This document shows, piece by piece, positions 20,592 to 32,212 of a stretch of 64,000 nucleotides of DNA. How positions within the stretch are numbered: the stretch's first letter is position 1; each line of letters opens with the position of its first letter. This DNA comes from CAYYDE01 sp964470525. GTDB taxonomy: Bacteria > Patescibacteriota > Gracilibacteria > BD1-5 > UBA6164. The DNA is taken from positions 62,001 through 126,000 of the forward strand of contig CAYYDE010000002.1 in NCBI GenBank assembly GCA_964470525.1. The letters are read 5' to 3'. Made by a program: the position numbers and the translations under genes. The notes under the pieces were generated by a model. It was not told the origin of the DNA. It did no database searches and worked only from the letters and a program-made list of their open reading frames with translations.

Positions 20592-21413
20592 ATGGAATAT
20601 AATAGTATTTTGAAATGGGAACTTTTTTTTCTTCTTTTAAGTTTTGCTTATATAGGGTATTATATGTTTTGAAAATTCTCAATTACTCTTCAAAGAATTT
20701 ATAGAATTTTCCTAAAATCAAGAAAGAGAAACTTAGAAAAAAAGATTTCAACTGTTGATATTTCTAATGAGACTTCATCATCAATGAAAGAATACGAAGA
20801 ACCAAGTCGTATGATGAGTGAAGATGAAAAAATAAGACTTTCTGATTTATTAAAGAAAATTCGTCTTAATATTTCTTTGTGAGAATATGATATTGCAAAA
20901 AATCTTATTGTAGAATGACTTACTATAGATAAATTTCATATTGACATAAATTTAGAGCTTGCTTCGATTTATATTTTAGAGAAAGATTATCATAAAGCAG
21001 AATATATTTATAAAGATCTTTTATTGGTTCATAATGATGATTTCCTTACTCTCAAAAAATTAGCCTATATTCTTGCTCTTCAAGAAAAGTATGATTTAGC
21101 GCTTGAAGTTTATAAAAAAGCATTTGATATCAATGAAGAAGATTTGGAAGTGATGAATATGTTAGCAAATCTTTGTTATCATAAAGAATTTTATATTGAT
21201 GCTATTGAGTATTTAAAAAAGTATTTAAAAAATGCACCTCGTGATGGAGAATGATTGATTCTTCTTTGAGCTTCATATAGAGCTATTGGAGAATATGATC
21301 AAAGTTTATTTACCTATAGAAAAATCTTAGAAATTCAGCCATATAATGAAGCTGTGAAACAAGAAATAGAGGATCTCTATACATTTACACAAAAAACATC
21401 AATACACGAATAA
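20592..21413 (+). CDS. membrane-anchored TPR protein
   Basis: 273 aa. One N-terminal membrane helix (about 8-28) is followed by a basic linker and then at least four TPR units (about 105-260), with typical pairs such as ASIYILEKDYHKAEYIYKDL and AYILALQEKYDLALEVYKKA. TPR arrays are docking platforms. With the helix first, the array most likely sits in the cytoplasm. It has its own promoter and terminator. Confidence 0.75.
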
Positions 21414-21433
21414 CTTTTTCACAAAAATTATTA

Positions 21434-21480
21434 ACAAATTTTAAACGGAAAATTTAAAATTTGTTTTTATTTTTTCCAAA
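21434..21480 (+). terminator. hairpin terminator
   Basis: ACAAATTTTAAA-(cggaaaa)-TTTAAAATTTGT followed by a T-rich run, after the TPR gene and before dnaB. Confidence 0.65.
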
Positions 21481-21529
21481 AATACGTATAAATAACACAA
21501 TCAATTATCTTTTAACTTTTCTTTTCTAT

Positions 21530-22861
21530 ATGCTTAAAATTCCTCCACATAGTATTGAGGCTGAACAATCAGTTTTATGAAGTTTACTGATTGATAAAGA
21601 TGGATTTATGATCATTTCTGATCTTCTTTCAAAAGAAGATTTTTATGATGAAAAAAATGCTAAAATCTTCAATGTTATGTTTGAATTGTATACAAAAAAT
21701 AAACCAATTGATTTAATTACAGTAAAAGAAAGACTCAGTGATGTTTGATATTTGGATACTATTTGAGGAATTGCATATTTGATTGAATTAACTGAAATTG
21801 TTCCAACAAGTGCGAATATTTTTGAATATGCTCAAATTGTAAAAAATAAAGCTGTAAATAGAAGACTCATCAAAGCATGAAATGAAATCGTGATGTATTG
21901 ATATGATGAAGAAAAACATATCAATGAAATTTTAGAGCATGCTGAAAAATCTCTCTTTTGAGTAACACAAGTATTTATTAAAAATAAATTAGTTCATATT
22001 GCAGATATTTTAGAATCAAGATTTGAAGAATTTGCAGATGTGCATGAAAATCCAGAAAGTGTAAAAGATCATAGACTCTATACTGGTTTTTGAAATCTTG
22101 ATAACACTCTTGGTGGACTGAAATGATGAGATATGGTTGTATTGGCTGCTCGTCCTTCAATGTGAAAAACTGCTTTTTCTTTGAATCTTGCGCAAAATAT
22201 TGGTTTTAAAGGAAAAAATGTTGCTATTTTTTCTCTGGAAATGAGTAAAGAACAACTTACTGATCGTATGATTGCATCAAGTATGTGAATCAATAGTTGG
22301 AAATTGGCAAAATGAGAATTATCAGATGATGAATTTGCAAAAATTTGAGAAGCTCTTGAAAAACTTTCAAAAGCAAATATTTATATCGATGATAGTGCTT
22401 GAGGAAGTTTGACAGATTTAAAATCAAAATCAAGACGTTTAAAAATGGAATCATGACTTGACTTGATCGTGATTGATTATATTCAATTGATGAGTAATGG
22501 AAATTCTCTCAATAGAGTACAAGAAATTTCGGAAATTTCAAGAGGAATTAAATCTCTTGCTCGTGAACTCAATGTTCCAATTATTGCTTTAAGTCAACTT
22601 TCTCGTTGAGTAGAATCAAGAGTGGATAAAAGACCAATTTTATCTGACTTGAGAGAATCATGAGCGATTGAGCAAGATGCTGATATTGTAATGATGCTCT
22701 ATCGTGAAGAATATTATGATGAATTCACTGATAAAAAATGAGTGACTGATGTTGCGGTAAGAAAAAACAGAAATGGACCAGTTGGAACAATAGAACTCAT
22801 GTTTGACAGAACGAACCAAAAATTCTTTGAACTTGAAACTGGACTCAAAGATGATTTTTAA
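21530..22861 (+). CDS. dnaB: replicative DNA helicase DnaB
   Basis: 443 aa, standard length. The N-terminal primase-interacting domain (PPHSIEAEQSVLGSLL) is followed by a linker and the RecA-like domain: Walker A AARPSMGKTAFSLNLA (about 205), LEMSKEQL, Walker B LIVIDYIQLM, LSQLSRGVESR and SDLRESGAIEQDAD. It is the hexameric 5'-3' helicase at the fork. No intein or insertion is seen. TGA codes many Gly residues, including in the H4 region. Confidence 0.95.
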
Positions 22862-22865
22862 TAAA

Positions 22866-22900
22866 AAAAAAAGAAGATATTTAATTTATCTTCTTTTTTG
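22866..22900. terminator. bidirectional hairpin terminator
   Basis: AAGAAGATA-tttaatt-TATCTTCTTTTTT between convergent dnaB and the 86-aa gene. Confidence 0.75.
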
Positions 22901-23141
22901 ATTGTCGACGAACTCTTTGTATCACTGATAAAGCAGAGGTAATTTTTGATTTACGAACATAGAGTTCTCAGTAGGAAGAAATAGGAAGATTTTGTATTTC
23001 TTTGATTCTCATTTGGGTTTCTAAAATAAGACTTCCTATCAAATGAGAACGGTTTGGAAATTTACTGATTTGTTCTAATTTTTGGCTGATTTGTCAAAGT
23101 TCATTATAATGTTGTTCAATAGTCTTTCATTTCTTCATCAT
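22881..23141 (-). CDS. small helical protein, unknown
   Basis: 86 aa, basic and largely helical with no signal peptide. No family is recognised. It lies 20 bp downstream of the diguanylate cyclase gene on the same strand and probably shares its transcript, so a role in that pathway is possible. The stop codon lies in the hairpin of the shared terminator. Confidence 0.6.
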
Positions 23142-23161
23142 AGTTTTTTGAAATCTTATTA

Positions 23162-24784
23162 TTAAAAATTATTTTTTCTGATTTCTTTAGATTTTTCAAG
23201 AGCTTCATGAGGAACGGTAAAATCTTCAGAGTCTCATAATATTTGCATATGTGTTTCTCTTCAATTTTCATCATAAATCATACAACAAAGTTTATTTTTT
23301 CCAACAATTTTTTTTGTTGAAGAACTCGGAATAAGAGAAGAAAAATCTCATAATTTTTTTGCAAAATACATTATTTTATCAACATCAGTAATAGATATTA
23401 AAGTAAATGGATTGGTTTTAGGGTCTATAATTTTTACTCCCATAGAAAGAGATACTTTGATCTTTTCATTTTCATCATTGAGAAATTCTTTATTTGCAAT
23501 TGTAGTACGAATTTCGTTGAGGTTTTTAATAATTTGATTATATCATTCAAAATCAGAATTATAAATAATACAAAATTCATCTCATCATTTACGATATATT
23601 TTATCTTCTGGACGGATTTTTTTTAAGATACATTGTACTATTTCTTGTAGAATCATATCACCAGTCGTATGTCAATAACCATCATTGATAGATTTAAAAC
23701 TATCTACATCAAAATATGCAACTACTTTTGGTTGTTGAAGATAATTCCATTCTTTTAGATCATTTTCTAAAGCTTCTATTTTAAAAGCTCAGGTTTTGAA
23801 ATCAGTATGAATATATCTTGATGTATTATTTTTTTCAAAGAGAATTTCTTCTGGATTTTCTAAAATACGTCCTCTTCTGAGACTTTTTCCATGTACAATA
23901 TCATTTGACCATAAAATAGTAATTTTTTCTCACCATTCTGTTGTAAGAGTAAAAGCAACTCTATCGTATCAAATACCAGTTTCTTTCACAGTGGTAAGAT
24001 ATTTCATTACTTTAGTGTATTCTTCTCATTTGTATAATAAGCTCATTACCTCACCATGTTGTTTGTAATATTCTTGTATTTCTCCAAAAGTATATCCACT
24101 TACTTCTTCAATTTTTTTATTCCAATATATTGGAGCATCTTGATAATCATAAATAACGATTGGATCAGGAGAATGGGTAAGTATATGAAGAAGTTCTTGA
24201 TCTGAAGTATGATTTTTTGAAATATTATGAGAATTTTTTCTATTTTTTAATTCTAACATAACAGCAATAGAAGCCAATATAAAAGTTTCTGCATATACTA
24301 AAGATCCTGGAACAACTCAATTCATTGCAGCTGATCAAGCACTTGCAACAGCGAATCAAGTAAAACTCAAGGCACTAATACTTTTTTCTCCTTTCTCAAG
24401 ATACCAAAGAGTAGGAGCATATGCAAGACCATAAATAAGCATAAAAATAAGTCCTTTAATTATGTTTTGAGTTGACCATTCATTTTTACTTTCTTGTAAA
24501 TCTTTTGAGAGATTTTTCTGAAAATCTGGATCATTTAAAATAGCGTGAACTATTCTTTGTTCATCTTTTGAGAGAATTCACGCATAATTTGTATTGATTT
24601 CCTGAAAAATTTTTTCACAAACCTCCTGAGTATTTATGAGAAGATTATGAGTAGATATTGATGTATCTGTAAGAATATTTTTTGCATCCAAACAAACAGA
24701 AGACGTATTTTTCCCATCCTCTGCATATCAATTTACAGCCAATGATAATCAAATAGCAAAACCAATATTTTTTATTTTACTCAA
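23162..24784 (-). CDS. membrane PAS-GGDEF diguanylate cyclase
   Basis: 540 aa. A signal-peptide-like N-terminus is followed by an extracytoplasmic segment (about 22-105), two or three membrane helices (about 110-175), a PAS domain (about 195-300; PDPIVIYDYQDAPIYWN) and a GGDEF domain (about 345-500). The catalytic signature is intact (RKGGDEF, about 398), with the substrate segment YFDVDSFKSINDGYGH before it. It would make cyclic di-GMP in response to an outside or PAS-bound signal. The only in-frame start is TTG (24782-24784), since TAA lies just upstream. An RxxD inhibitory site was not clearly found. Confidence 0.9.
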
Positions 24785-24838
24785 AATTTTTTTTTAAAAT
24801 TTAAGAGTTCATTATACACTTTTTTCCTATTTTTCAAG

Positions 24839-25942
24839 TTATTTTTCGTATTTTATATCTTTGAGTTTTGGATATATTCTTATATCATTATTTTCATACG
24901 CATTTTTTCTTTTTGAATAGACGTTCAGAGCATTTGTAATACACACTTTTTTGCGAGTTTCAGGAGTGAGTTTATCAAGAAATATATTAAATCTTGCATT
25001 TTGATATCCAATTTCATGAAAAGCATTTCCCAAAACATCACTTCCAATCATAACTCTTTCTGGAAATTCTTCAGTGAGATCAACCCATTCTTGAAGAGAA
25101 ATATCTGAAATTGCTATAATTTCATCAAAAATTACCCAAGAATAATCAACATACAGTTTTGGATATTCACGCAAAAGTCTCGCTATCATTTTGGTATAAT
25201 ATGGAGCACGTAAACGACGAGAAGCTCAACAATGTGAAAGGATAACACGAGCTTTTGGCCATTCTCTAAGTACCTCTTCCATTTCGTGAAGAAATTTCGG
25301 ATAATCAGAAACTCAAGGAGCCGTAATATTATTATGAATACAAAGAGGTAAATCATACTTTGTAATGAATTCTAAAAGTTTTCTGGTTGCTTTTGTATTC
25401 ATTCTAGGAACTTCTCCATAGGTCATATGAGTCAAATCATCATGTCTATAAAATACCTCTCCAACACCATAAAATATTCAAGGAAATGCTCGATATGTTT
25501 GTTCGATATGATTTACACTATTGATATCGAGAGGATTAAATCCACACAAAAGTGGAAAAAATCTTTTTCTTTGCGTGAAGGGAAGAGAGAGAATTTCTTT
25601 TGCCACAAGAGTATCTGAATGTCCATAATAATAACATGGATTATCATCATCCAAATAATATCATGGTTTTTCTCTTTCATTTTCACTCCAAATTTTTATC
25701 ACAGGCATTCAAAAAATAACAGCTTTTTGAATATTTGAACGATCCATATAATGAAGCATATTTTTGAGTCCAGTTGTTTCTTGATTAAAATCAACAATAT
25801 GTACATGAGCATCAATCATAGGATATTTACACCCATCTATTTTTTCTACTTTTGAAATTTCTTGGAGAAAATCATCAATGTTTCATCATAATTCTTTTTC
25901 AACGGTTGTTTTTATAATAGAAGTGTTAATTTGAGTTTTCAT
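24839..25942 (-). CDS. amidohydrolase-family (Amidohydro_2) metal-dependent hydrolase
   Basis: 367 aa TIM-barrel hydrolase. The metal site is visible as MIDAHVHI (about 42), LPLCIHNN, VILSHCGASRR and MIGSDVLG (catalytic Asp). The fold matches decarboxylase/lactonase-like amidohydrolases. A long insert (about 85-150), rich in aromatic and acidic residues, is unlike small family members. The substrate is unknown. The start is 4 bp downstream of the stop of the 251-aa gene, so the two form an operon. Confidence 0.8.
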
Positions 25943-25946
25943 GATT

Positions 25947-26702
25947 TTAAAGTCATAAATGATGTAAAAATATTTTTTCTTTATCTTCTGGTACACGAAG
26001 CATAAAATGATAAAAATCAGCTTCAGATTTAAACATTTCAGCAATTTCTTTTTTTGTAAAATGTTTTAAAAATTCTTTTGATTTTTTGTGAGTTAATCAT
26101 TGAAACATAAGTAAAAGATTTTCATTTGTTTTTACTTTATTTTTTATACCATGAAATCCAATCATATCAATGAGATAATCTTTATTTTCATTATTGAGAT
26201 AATAAAGAATAATAATAATTTCATTGGTTGATAAAAAAACTTGTTTAATAAAATCTGGTCACAAAAAATCAAGAAATTTTCTTTGAGTATTTCCATAAAT
26301 CCATTCTAAAATATTTCATAAATCTTTTGCATCACGAATAAGAGGGGAAAGACCTTTATGACGAAGATGTTTGAGGAGTTTGAGTTTATTTTCTTCGTTT
26401 GGAATTTTTGCTAAAATTTCACCAAGATGTTCAGAAGTATGTAAAATATTTGGAAGAATATCACTGATTTTAATCACCAAAAGAAACATATTTTTTTCGT
26501 TTAGATATTTGAGACATTTTAAAAGTCATTTATATGTTGTGATAATTTTTTCTAAATCATTATCCATCTCCATAATGATATTCCAATGAATAATTCAAGA
26601 AAGTTTTTTATTTTTTGAAAAAACTTGAAATAAAAGTTCTAATTCATTTTCATCTTTTGCTTGAAAGTATTTTTCTCACAATATAAATTTATATTTTTTC
26701 AT
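25947..26702 (-). CDS. unknown helical-repeat protein
   Basis: 251 aa, cytoplasmic and strongly helical, rich in Lys, Leu and Ile, with no conserved catalytic motif seen. Several segments (for example LEKIITTYKGLLKCLKYLNE) suggest alpha-solenoid hairpins. It is directly upstream of the amidohydrolase in the same operon. Confidence 0.55.
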
Positions 26703-26822
26703 ATTTTTTGAAAGCTTAAAAATCTCTTTTATTATCATTATTTCTTGAAAAAAAGCAAAAAAATTTGTTTTTTCTAAAAAATAAGTAAAATAAACCCTTA
26801 TTTATGTTTATTTTATAAAAAT

Positions 26823-27983
26823 ATGTTTGTATCTCCACAGGAAAAACTCCTTTCAACATTTATAGAGGAAAAATCAACGGGAAGTAAATTATTACTTACT
26901 CCTTTTATATGAGAATTTTCTCAAACAATACAAGATATTTTAAAAACAGATAAAAAAGATCCAGAATTACAAAATATGATTGAACAACTGTGATATTTTT
27001 CTGAAGCAATGGAACATATTTCTAATCCAATTTTAGCTGAGGATACTCAAGAATATTATTTATTAGAGAATGATGATGAGAGCGATTTTGATCTTTGAGA
27101 AATTTGAGAAGATATTTCTCAAGAAAGCATTTCTGAAAATCTGATTTATGACCATACTCCAATGATAGCTTTTTTCTTTCAATGAAAACCTGTGTTTATT
27201 TCTCATAATTATATGCAAGCTTTTTGATATAATTCTTTATCAGTTATTCAATCAGATATTCTTTCTGGAAAAATTTTACAAAATTATACTCCTGAATCAG
27301 AACATAGAGCGAAAGAAGCTATTATGAGACTCAGAAGATGAGAAAAATATAGAGATTTAGAACTTCATTTAAAAAATGGAAAAATCATCAAATGGAATTC
27401 TTATGGTGATTCAGCTTTAGAAATTCGTATTTGAATTGATGTAACAGAAGCTCAAAATCAAGATATTCTTTCAGGATCATTTCCATGATTTCATATGAAT
27501 ACAAATGATTTGATTACAAATATTCGTTGAAGACTTAGATGATATATCTCAAATACTGATATTATAAAACTTGAAATTATAAGAGAAATTTTGAATGCTT
27601 TTACTTATATTTGGAACGAATGACCATATCTTATGAATATAATCGTAGATAAAGGTGAAGAAAAAATTTACTTACCAAATAAAAATTGTAGTAATGCTTA
27701 TAAACTTCCTTGTTTGAAAATGCAAGAAAAACATAGAAAATGAACACTTTTTACTCAGCATTATGATGAAGAAACTCAGTATTTAATTGAAGGACTTCTT
27801 CGTTCTTTATATGAAAATCCTGGATATTATCTTGAAACGTTTCCTTTGATAGATAATGATTGACAACGAAAAGTATATAATTGGTTTCGTCATCGTTTAT
27901 CGATAAAGGGGGGAAGTATTGGTATAGGAAGAGATTTTTTTGATAAATGATTTGAACAACTTTTAAGAGATTTAAAAAAATAA
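26823..27983 (+). CDS. PAS-domain protein without recognised output domain
   Basis: 386 aa. Residues 1-110 are acidic and unrecognised. A PAS domain follows (about 112-215): PMIAFFFQGKPVFISHNYMQ, then FGYNSLSVIQSD and LHLKNGKIIKWNSYG. The remaining 170 residues match no kinase, GGDEF or EAL domain. It may be a sensor that acts through protein contact. The PAS-GGDEF protein and a receiver-like protein lie nearby, so a small signalling neighbourhood is plausible. Confidence 0.65.
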
Positions 27984-28006
27984 AAAGCCCTTAGGCTTTT
28001 TATTTT
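27981..28006. terminator. hairpin terminator
   Basis: AAAAGCC-ctta-GGCTTTTTATTTTTT after the PAS gene. Confidence 0.75.
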
Positions 28007-28080
28007 TTGTATGAAAATATTTTTTCAAGGAATTGTAAAAAAATTATTCAATTGATATAAATGAGAGGAGAGAAACACAT

Positions 28081-28114
28081 ATTACATTACATAATGTATG
28101 TTATGTAATGTAAT
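28081..28114. repeat. perfect 14-bp inverted repeat
   Basis: ATTACATTACATAA (28081-28094), spacer TGTATG, TTATGTAATGTAAT (28101-28114). There is no T-run on either side, so it is not a normal terminator. It lies in a 145-bp gap between convergent genes. Confidence 0.85.
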
Positions 28115-28128
28115 TCAGGTTGAAAGAA

Positions 28129-28467
28129 TTATTGTACCAAAATATCTAATAGATCTTTTATTTCCATATTGTGCGAAATATTTCTTTTATGAATTGCAAA
28201 ATGTGCTCATTTTGCAAGCATCAGTTCATTACAAGCTGGTACGCTTGAATAAGAAATTATAATATCAGCATCCAAAAGTTCTATAATATCTTTTGAAACA
28301 ACTGTATCAATATCAAGATAATAATCTAGAAATAAAATATCGAAATGTTTTCATAAAATATCTTTATAGCTGAAAAAATATTCTATATCTATTTCAGGTA
28401 CAGCATTTTGAATTGCTATGAGTCAGTAATTTTTATCATCAAGAAGTGCTATTTTCATCTTTTTCAT
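28129..28467 (-). CDS. stand-alone response-regulator receiver-like protein
   Basis: 112 aa, the size of a single REC domain. It has the acidic pair (ALLDD), the phospho-acceptor position in ILFLDYYLD (about 52), Ser/Thr-rich ISYSS and the conserved Lys in HFAIHKR. No output domain is attached. No histidine kinase is in the window. Its ATG overlaps the end of the SpoU methylase gene by 19 bp. It may be a partner of the PAS proteins nearby (inference). Confidence 0.7.
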
Positions 28468-29189
28468 AAAAGATTATCCATTAAAATCGCATGAGCAATT
28501 CATGCATTGAGAGATTCTGCATGTCAAATTCTTGGAATGGTGATTTTTGTAGTGATAAAATGGCTTATTTGAGAGGAAATTCAATGAGATTCGCTTCAAA
28601 CAACGAGAAAAAACTTTTTTGGTACTTTGATACCTAAATCATAAATACTCTCGCCTGTGAGAAATGCTCCGTACGATTCCCTTTTATGTTTTTGTAAAAA
28701 ATCTTCTAAATCTGTATAAAAAACTCCAACTCGTGTAAAAGATCACATAGTTGCAGAAATAACTTTTGGATTATAAAAATCAACACTTTTATTTGATGCT
28801 ACAATTTGAGTGACTCCATACCAATCACAACTACGAATAATAGTTCAGAGATTTCAAGGATCTTGAATTCCGTCTAAAATAACAACATAATCATTTTTAG
28901 TATATATATTTTCTTTCATTTCAACAAGAGCAACTCAAAAAGTATTATTTTGGAGTGTTGAAATTTTTTGAACAGTTTTTTCATCTATAAAAGTTATTTT
29001 TTGATCAGTATATTTATTGATATAATTTTGTTCAAATATTTTATTGATAAAAATTTCTTGAATTTTAAAATTTGAGTTCAGAAGTTCTTCAATGTTTTTT
29101 TGTCACTCTACTAAAAAAAGTCGTAACTCAGTACGATTTTTTTTGTTATGGAGTGATATGATATGTTTAATTTTTTCTTTAGAGATCAT
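28449..29189 (-). CDS. SpoU/TrmH-family RNA 2'-O-methyltransferase
   Basis: 246 aa. It has an N-terminal substrate-binding domain and then the knotted SPOUT domain with its three motifs: GIQDPGNLGTIIRSCD, FLVVGSESHGIS and IPRIGHAESLNAGIAHAI. It methylates ribose in rRNA or tRNA (RlmB/TsnR-like). Under code 25 the frame reads through two TGA codons past the next gene's ATG and stops at TAG 28449. It is part of the murD-ddl strand unit. Confidence 0.88.
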
Positions 29190-29191
29190 AT

Positions 29192-30493
29192 TTATGGTAT
29201 ATAATTTTTAATTTCAGTTTGAAAAGTATTTCATTTTTCTTCAAAGTTTTTCCAAAGACTATAACTTGGACTTGCTGTTGAAAGAAGACATATTTTTCAT
29301 TTTTGAGTATTTTTAAAAGCAAATATTACAGCTTCTTTCATAGAAGATGTTTCAAGGATATTAAAATCATTATTTCCCAAAAGTTGTTTTATTTTTATTC
29401 AAGAATCAGGAAATAATACGATATTTTTTATCTTATATTGTTCTAATTTTTTCACAAGTCATTCAAATTGATATCCACGATTTGTTCCTCAGAGAAAAAT
29501 TGTATCAATTTGTTCTCAAAAAGTTTCAATTCCAGCAATGGTGCTTTCAGGAGTAGTAGAAATAGAATCATCTATAAATCTAATTCCATGAAATTCTCAT
29601 ACATTTTGAAGTCTATGTTCAAGTCATGGAAATGACTCTATAGTTTTTATAAAAATTTCACGAGGAATTTCTAAATATTCGCTTACCGCAAGAACTCCAG
29701 CAAAATTATCAAGATTATGATTTCATGGAATTTTTGGTGAAAGTTTTATTTCTCACAGAAAGAGATTATTTTCATGAAAAATATCTGATCCAACTCGTCA
29801 AAATGTTTGATAATTTTTGTGAACAAAGGTATTTTTATGTTGTAAAAAATATTCATAACCTACAAAAATTTTCTCAGCATTTTGTAAGATATTGAGTTTT
29901 GCTTTTTCATAATTTTTAAAATTTTCATGCCAGTCAAGATGATCGGGAAAAATATTTCATAATAAAGAAATAGAACTTGTATGATTTTCTAATTCTTCTA
30001 ACATATAACTTGATAATTCATATACGACAAAATCATAATCATCTTTTTGAAGATCAATTTCATCTAAAACAGGTTTTCAAATATTTCCAACAATTTTTAC
30101 ATTATAACCAGCATTTTTCAGAAGTTCATAAATGAGAGTTGTTGTTGTAGACTTCCCTTTTGTTTGAGTAACAGAAATAATTTTTCATTTATAAAACTCA
30201 TAAAAAATTTTTGTTTGAGTTAAAATTTTATCTCAAAATCTTTTGAGTTTATGATTATATGGACTAATTCCAGGAGATTTAAAAATGAAATCAAAATTTT
30301 CTAATTGAGAGAGATAATTTTTTCAGGTAATAATTTTTCCGTTAAAATCAGTAATACGAATCTCTTCATTTTGATCAAAAATAGTAATGTTATAATCATT
30401 TATACCATTTTTTTGTAAAAAACGAAGCGTTGATTCTCCTTCTTTTCAAAATCAAAGAATCGCAATATTTTTATATATTAAATTTATTTTCAT
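29192..30493 (-). CDS. murD: UDP-N-acetylmuramoylalanine-D-glutamate ligase
   Basis: 433 aa, the expected size. It has the N-terminal Rossmann domain (NIAILGFGKEGEST), Mur ligase P-loop VTQTKGKSTTTTLI (about 118), ELSSYMLEEL, GNIFPDHLDWH and GNHNLDNFAG, then the C-terminal domain with FIDDSISTTPEST. The P-loop reads TKGKSTT where most MurD have TNGKST/TT. Adjacent to ddl, it shows the cell makes its own peptidoglycan. Confidence 0.92.
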
Positions 30494-31368
30494 ATGTATT
30501 TATTCAAAAGATATGTGATAAGTTGAGTGTCAGTATTTCCAAGTTTTCTCCATGCTTGAGGTAAAATAGAAGCTTGTGTCATTCAAGGAATTGTATTTAT
30601 TTCTAAAAAATAAGCACCATTTTGGTTTATAATAAAATCGATTCGAGCAATATCTTTACATCACAGTGTAGAATATATTTTTTGACAGGAATGAGTAAGA
30701 TGTTCTTTTTCAGAAGCTCAAATAATATCAAATTCCTCCTTCATATAATTTTGAGTTTCATATTTAGATTCATAGTCAAATACTGCATTTTCCTGTTGTT
30801 TTACAAGAGACATAATTGGTAAAACTTTTCAATCTACTAAAGGAACACTTACTTCTTCTCCTGTAATGAATTCTTGTACTAAAACTTGATCTGTGGTGTG
30901 AGTTTGGATTTCTTTTACGGCTTCTAATAATTCTTGTTGAGATTGTACTTTATAGGTATAAAAAGAGCTTCATCCATGATTTGGTTTGACGATACAAGGA
31001 AAAGTATCTATTTCTATTGTTCAATTATAAATATATTGTTTTGGTATTTGTACTCATAGATTTTCTATTATAATATTTGTTTTCCATTTATCTAAACAAA
31101 AAGCATGAACATCAGAATTTGAAAAAAAGTGTGGTATTCATAAAAGTTCTAAGAAAGCAAAAATTTTTCCATCTTCTCAATATTCTCCATGAAACACAGG
31201 AATGACACAAATATATTCATTTTTATGTTGATAAAAATTTTCAAACTCTTCTGGTAAAAGATAAAAATCATATGGGATTTCAATGTTTTCTTGAAAATAT
31301 TGAGCACTTTTGAGTGCTACTTCCCTTTCATACCCTGTTCATCAGGATAAAATAGCTATTTTTTTCAT
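30484..31368 (-). CDS. ddl: D-alanine-D-alanine ligase
   Basis: 294 aa, slightly short for Ddl (about 300-360). N-terminal AILSGGTGYEREVALKSA is the Ddl signature (GGxSxEREVSLxS). The ATP-grasp domain follows with PCIVKPNHG, LVQEFITGEEVSV and FLEINTIPGMT. It makes the D-Ala-D-Ala dipeptide for peptidoglycan. Its end overlaps the start of murD by 10 bp. Confidence 0.92.
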
Positions 31369-31425
31369 GAAAATATATTAAAAATATTTATATGATTATA
31401 CTTGCTTTTTTCTTTTTAGCAAAAG

Positions 31426-31452
31426 AAAAAAGCTCACTTTTGAGCTTTTAGT
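31426..31452 (-). terminator. hairpin terminator after dedA
   Basis: AAAAGCTCA-ctttt-GAGCTTTTAG. It overlaps the dedA stop codon. Confidence 0.65.
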
Positions 31453-32092
31453 ATTTTGTGATTTCTTCTTGAAGTTGTTTTTGAAAATATTTTTGAAAAA
31501 AGTAATAACAAATAGATGCAATAACAATAAAAACAATACATCAAATTATTGCTTCTTTAGAATATTCAGCAATAATTGCTTTATTTTCTCAAGCAATATA
31601 TCAAATTCAGAGTAAAATTGCATTCCAAATTCCGGCTCCAAGAGTGGTAAAAAATAAAAATTTTCAAAAATGCATTTTAAATACTCATGCTGGAAGTGAA
31701 ATAAGTTGTCTTACAGCTGGAATGAGTCTTCCATTAAATGTTGTGATTGCTCCATGTTTTTGGAAAAATCTTTCTGCTAATTCATAATGTTTTAAAGAAA
31801 CAAATACATATTTTCAAAATTTTTTAATCAAAGCTTTAGTAGCAGGTCAACCTAATGTTTTTCCTAAAAAATAGTTAATTGTTGCTCAAAGCATTGCTCA
31901 AAGTGTTCCAGCCAAAAAAGCGAGATAAATATTCATTTTTCCAATACTTGCAAGATATCCAGCTGGGATCATTGCAACTTCCGATGGAAAAGGTATAAAA
32001 GCAGATGATTCAATAGTCATCATAATGAAAATTCCAAGATATCAGAATTGTTCAACAGTATTAACTATAAATGTAGTAATTTCAGTAAGCAT
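31448..32092 (-). CDS. DedA-family membrane protein
   Basis: 214 aa with four to five membrane helices. It has the DedA/SNARE-associated signatures: ESSAFIPFPSEVAM, AGTLGAMLGATINYFLG and FNGRLIPAVRQLISLPAG. DedA proteins act in lipid-carrier or phospholipid flipping and membrane homeostasis. A stand-alone gene. Confidence 0.9.
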
Positions 32093-32181
32093 TTATATAA
32101 TTTTAAAAAATATTTTTTGAAATTATATAAAAAAAAATGAAAAAATCTATTTTTCCTCAAAATACATATTGACAAAAAATA

Positions 32182-32212
32182 AAAAACATTTCAATTGAAA
32201 TGTTTTTTATGC
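32182..32212. terminator. hairpin terminator after ftsH
   Basis: AAAAAACATTTCA-at-TGAAATGTTTTTTATG, overlapping the ftsH stop codon. Confidence 0.75.

Noticed and set aside
28081..28114. Inverted repeat as rho-independent terminator
   Set aside because: No T-run follows on either strand.
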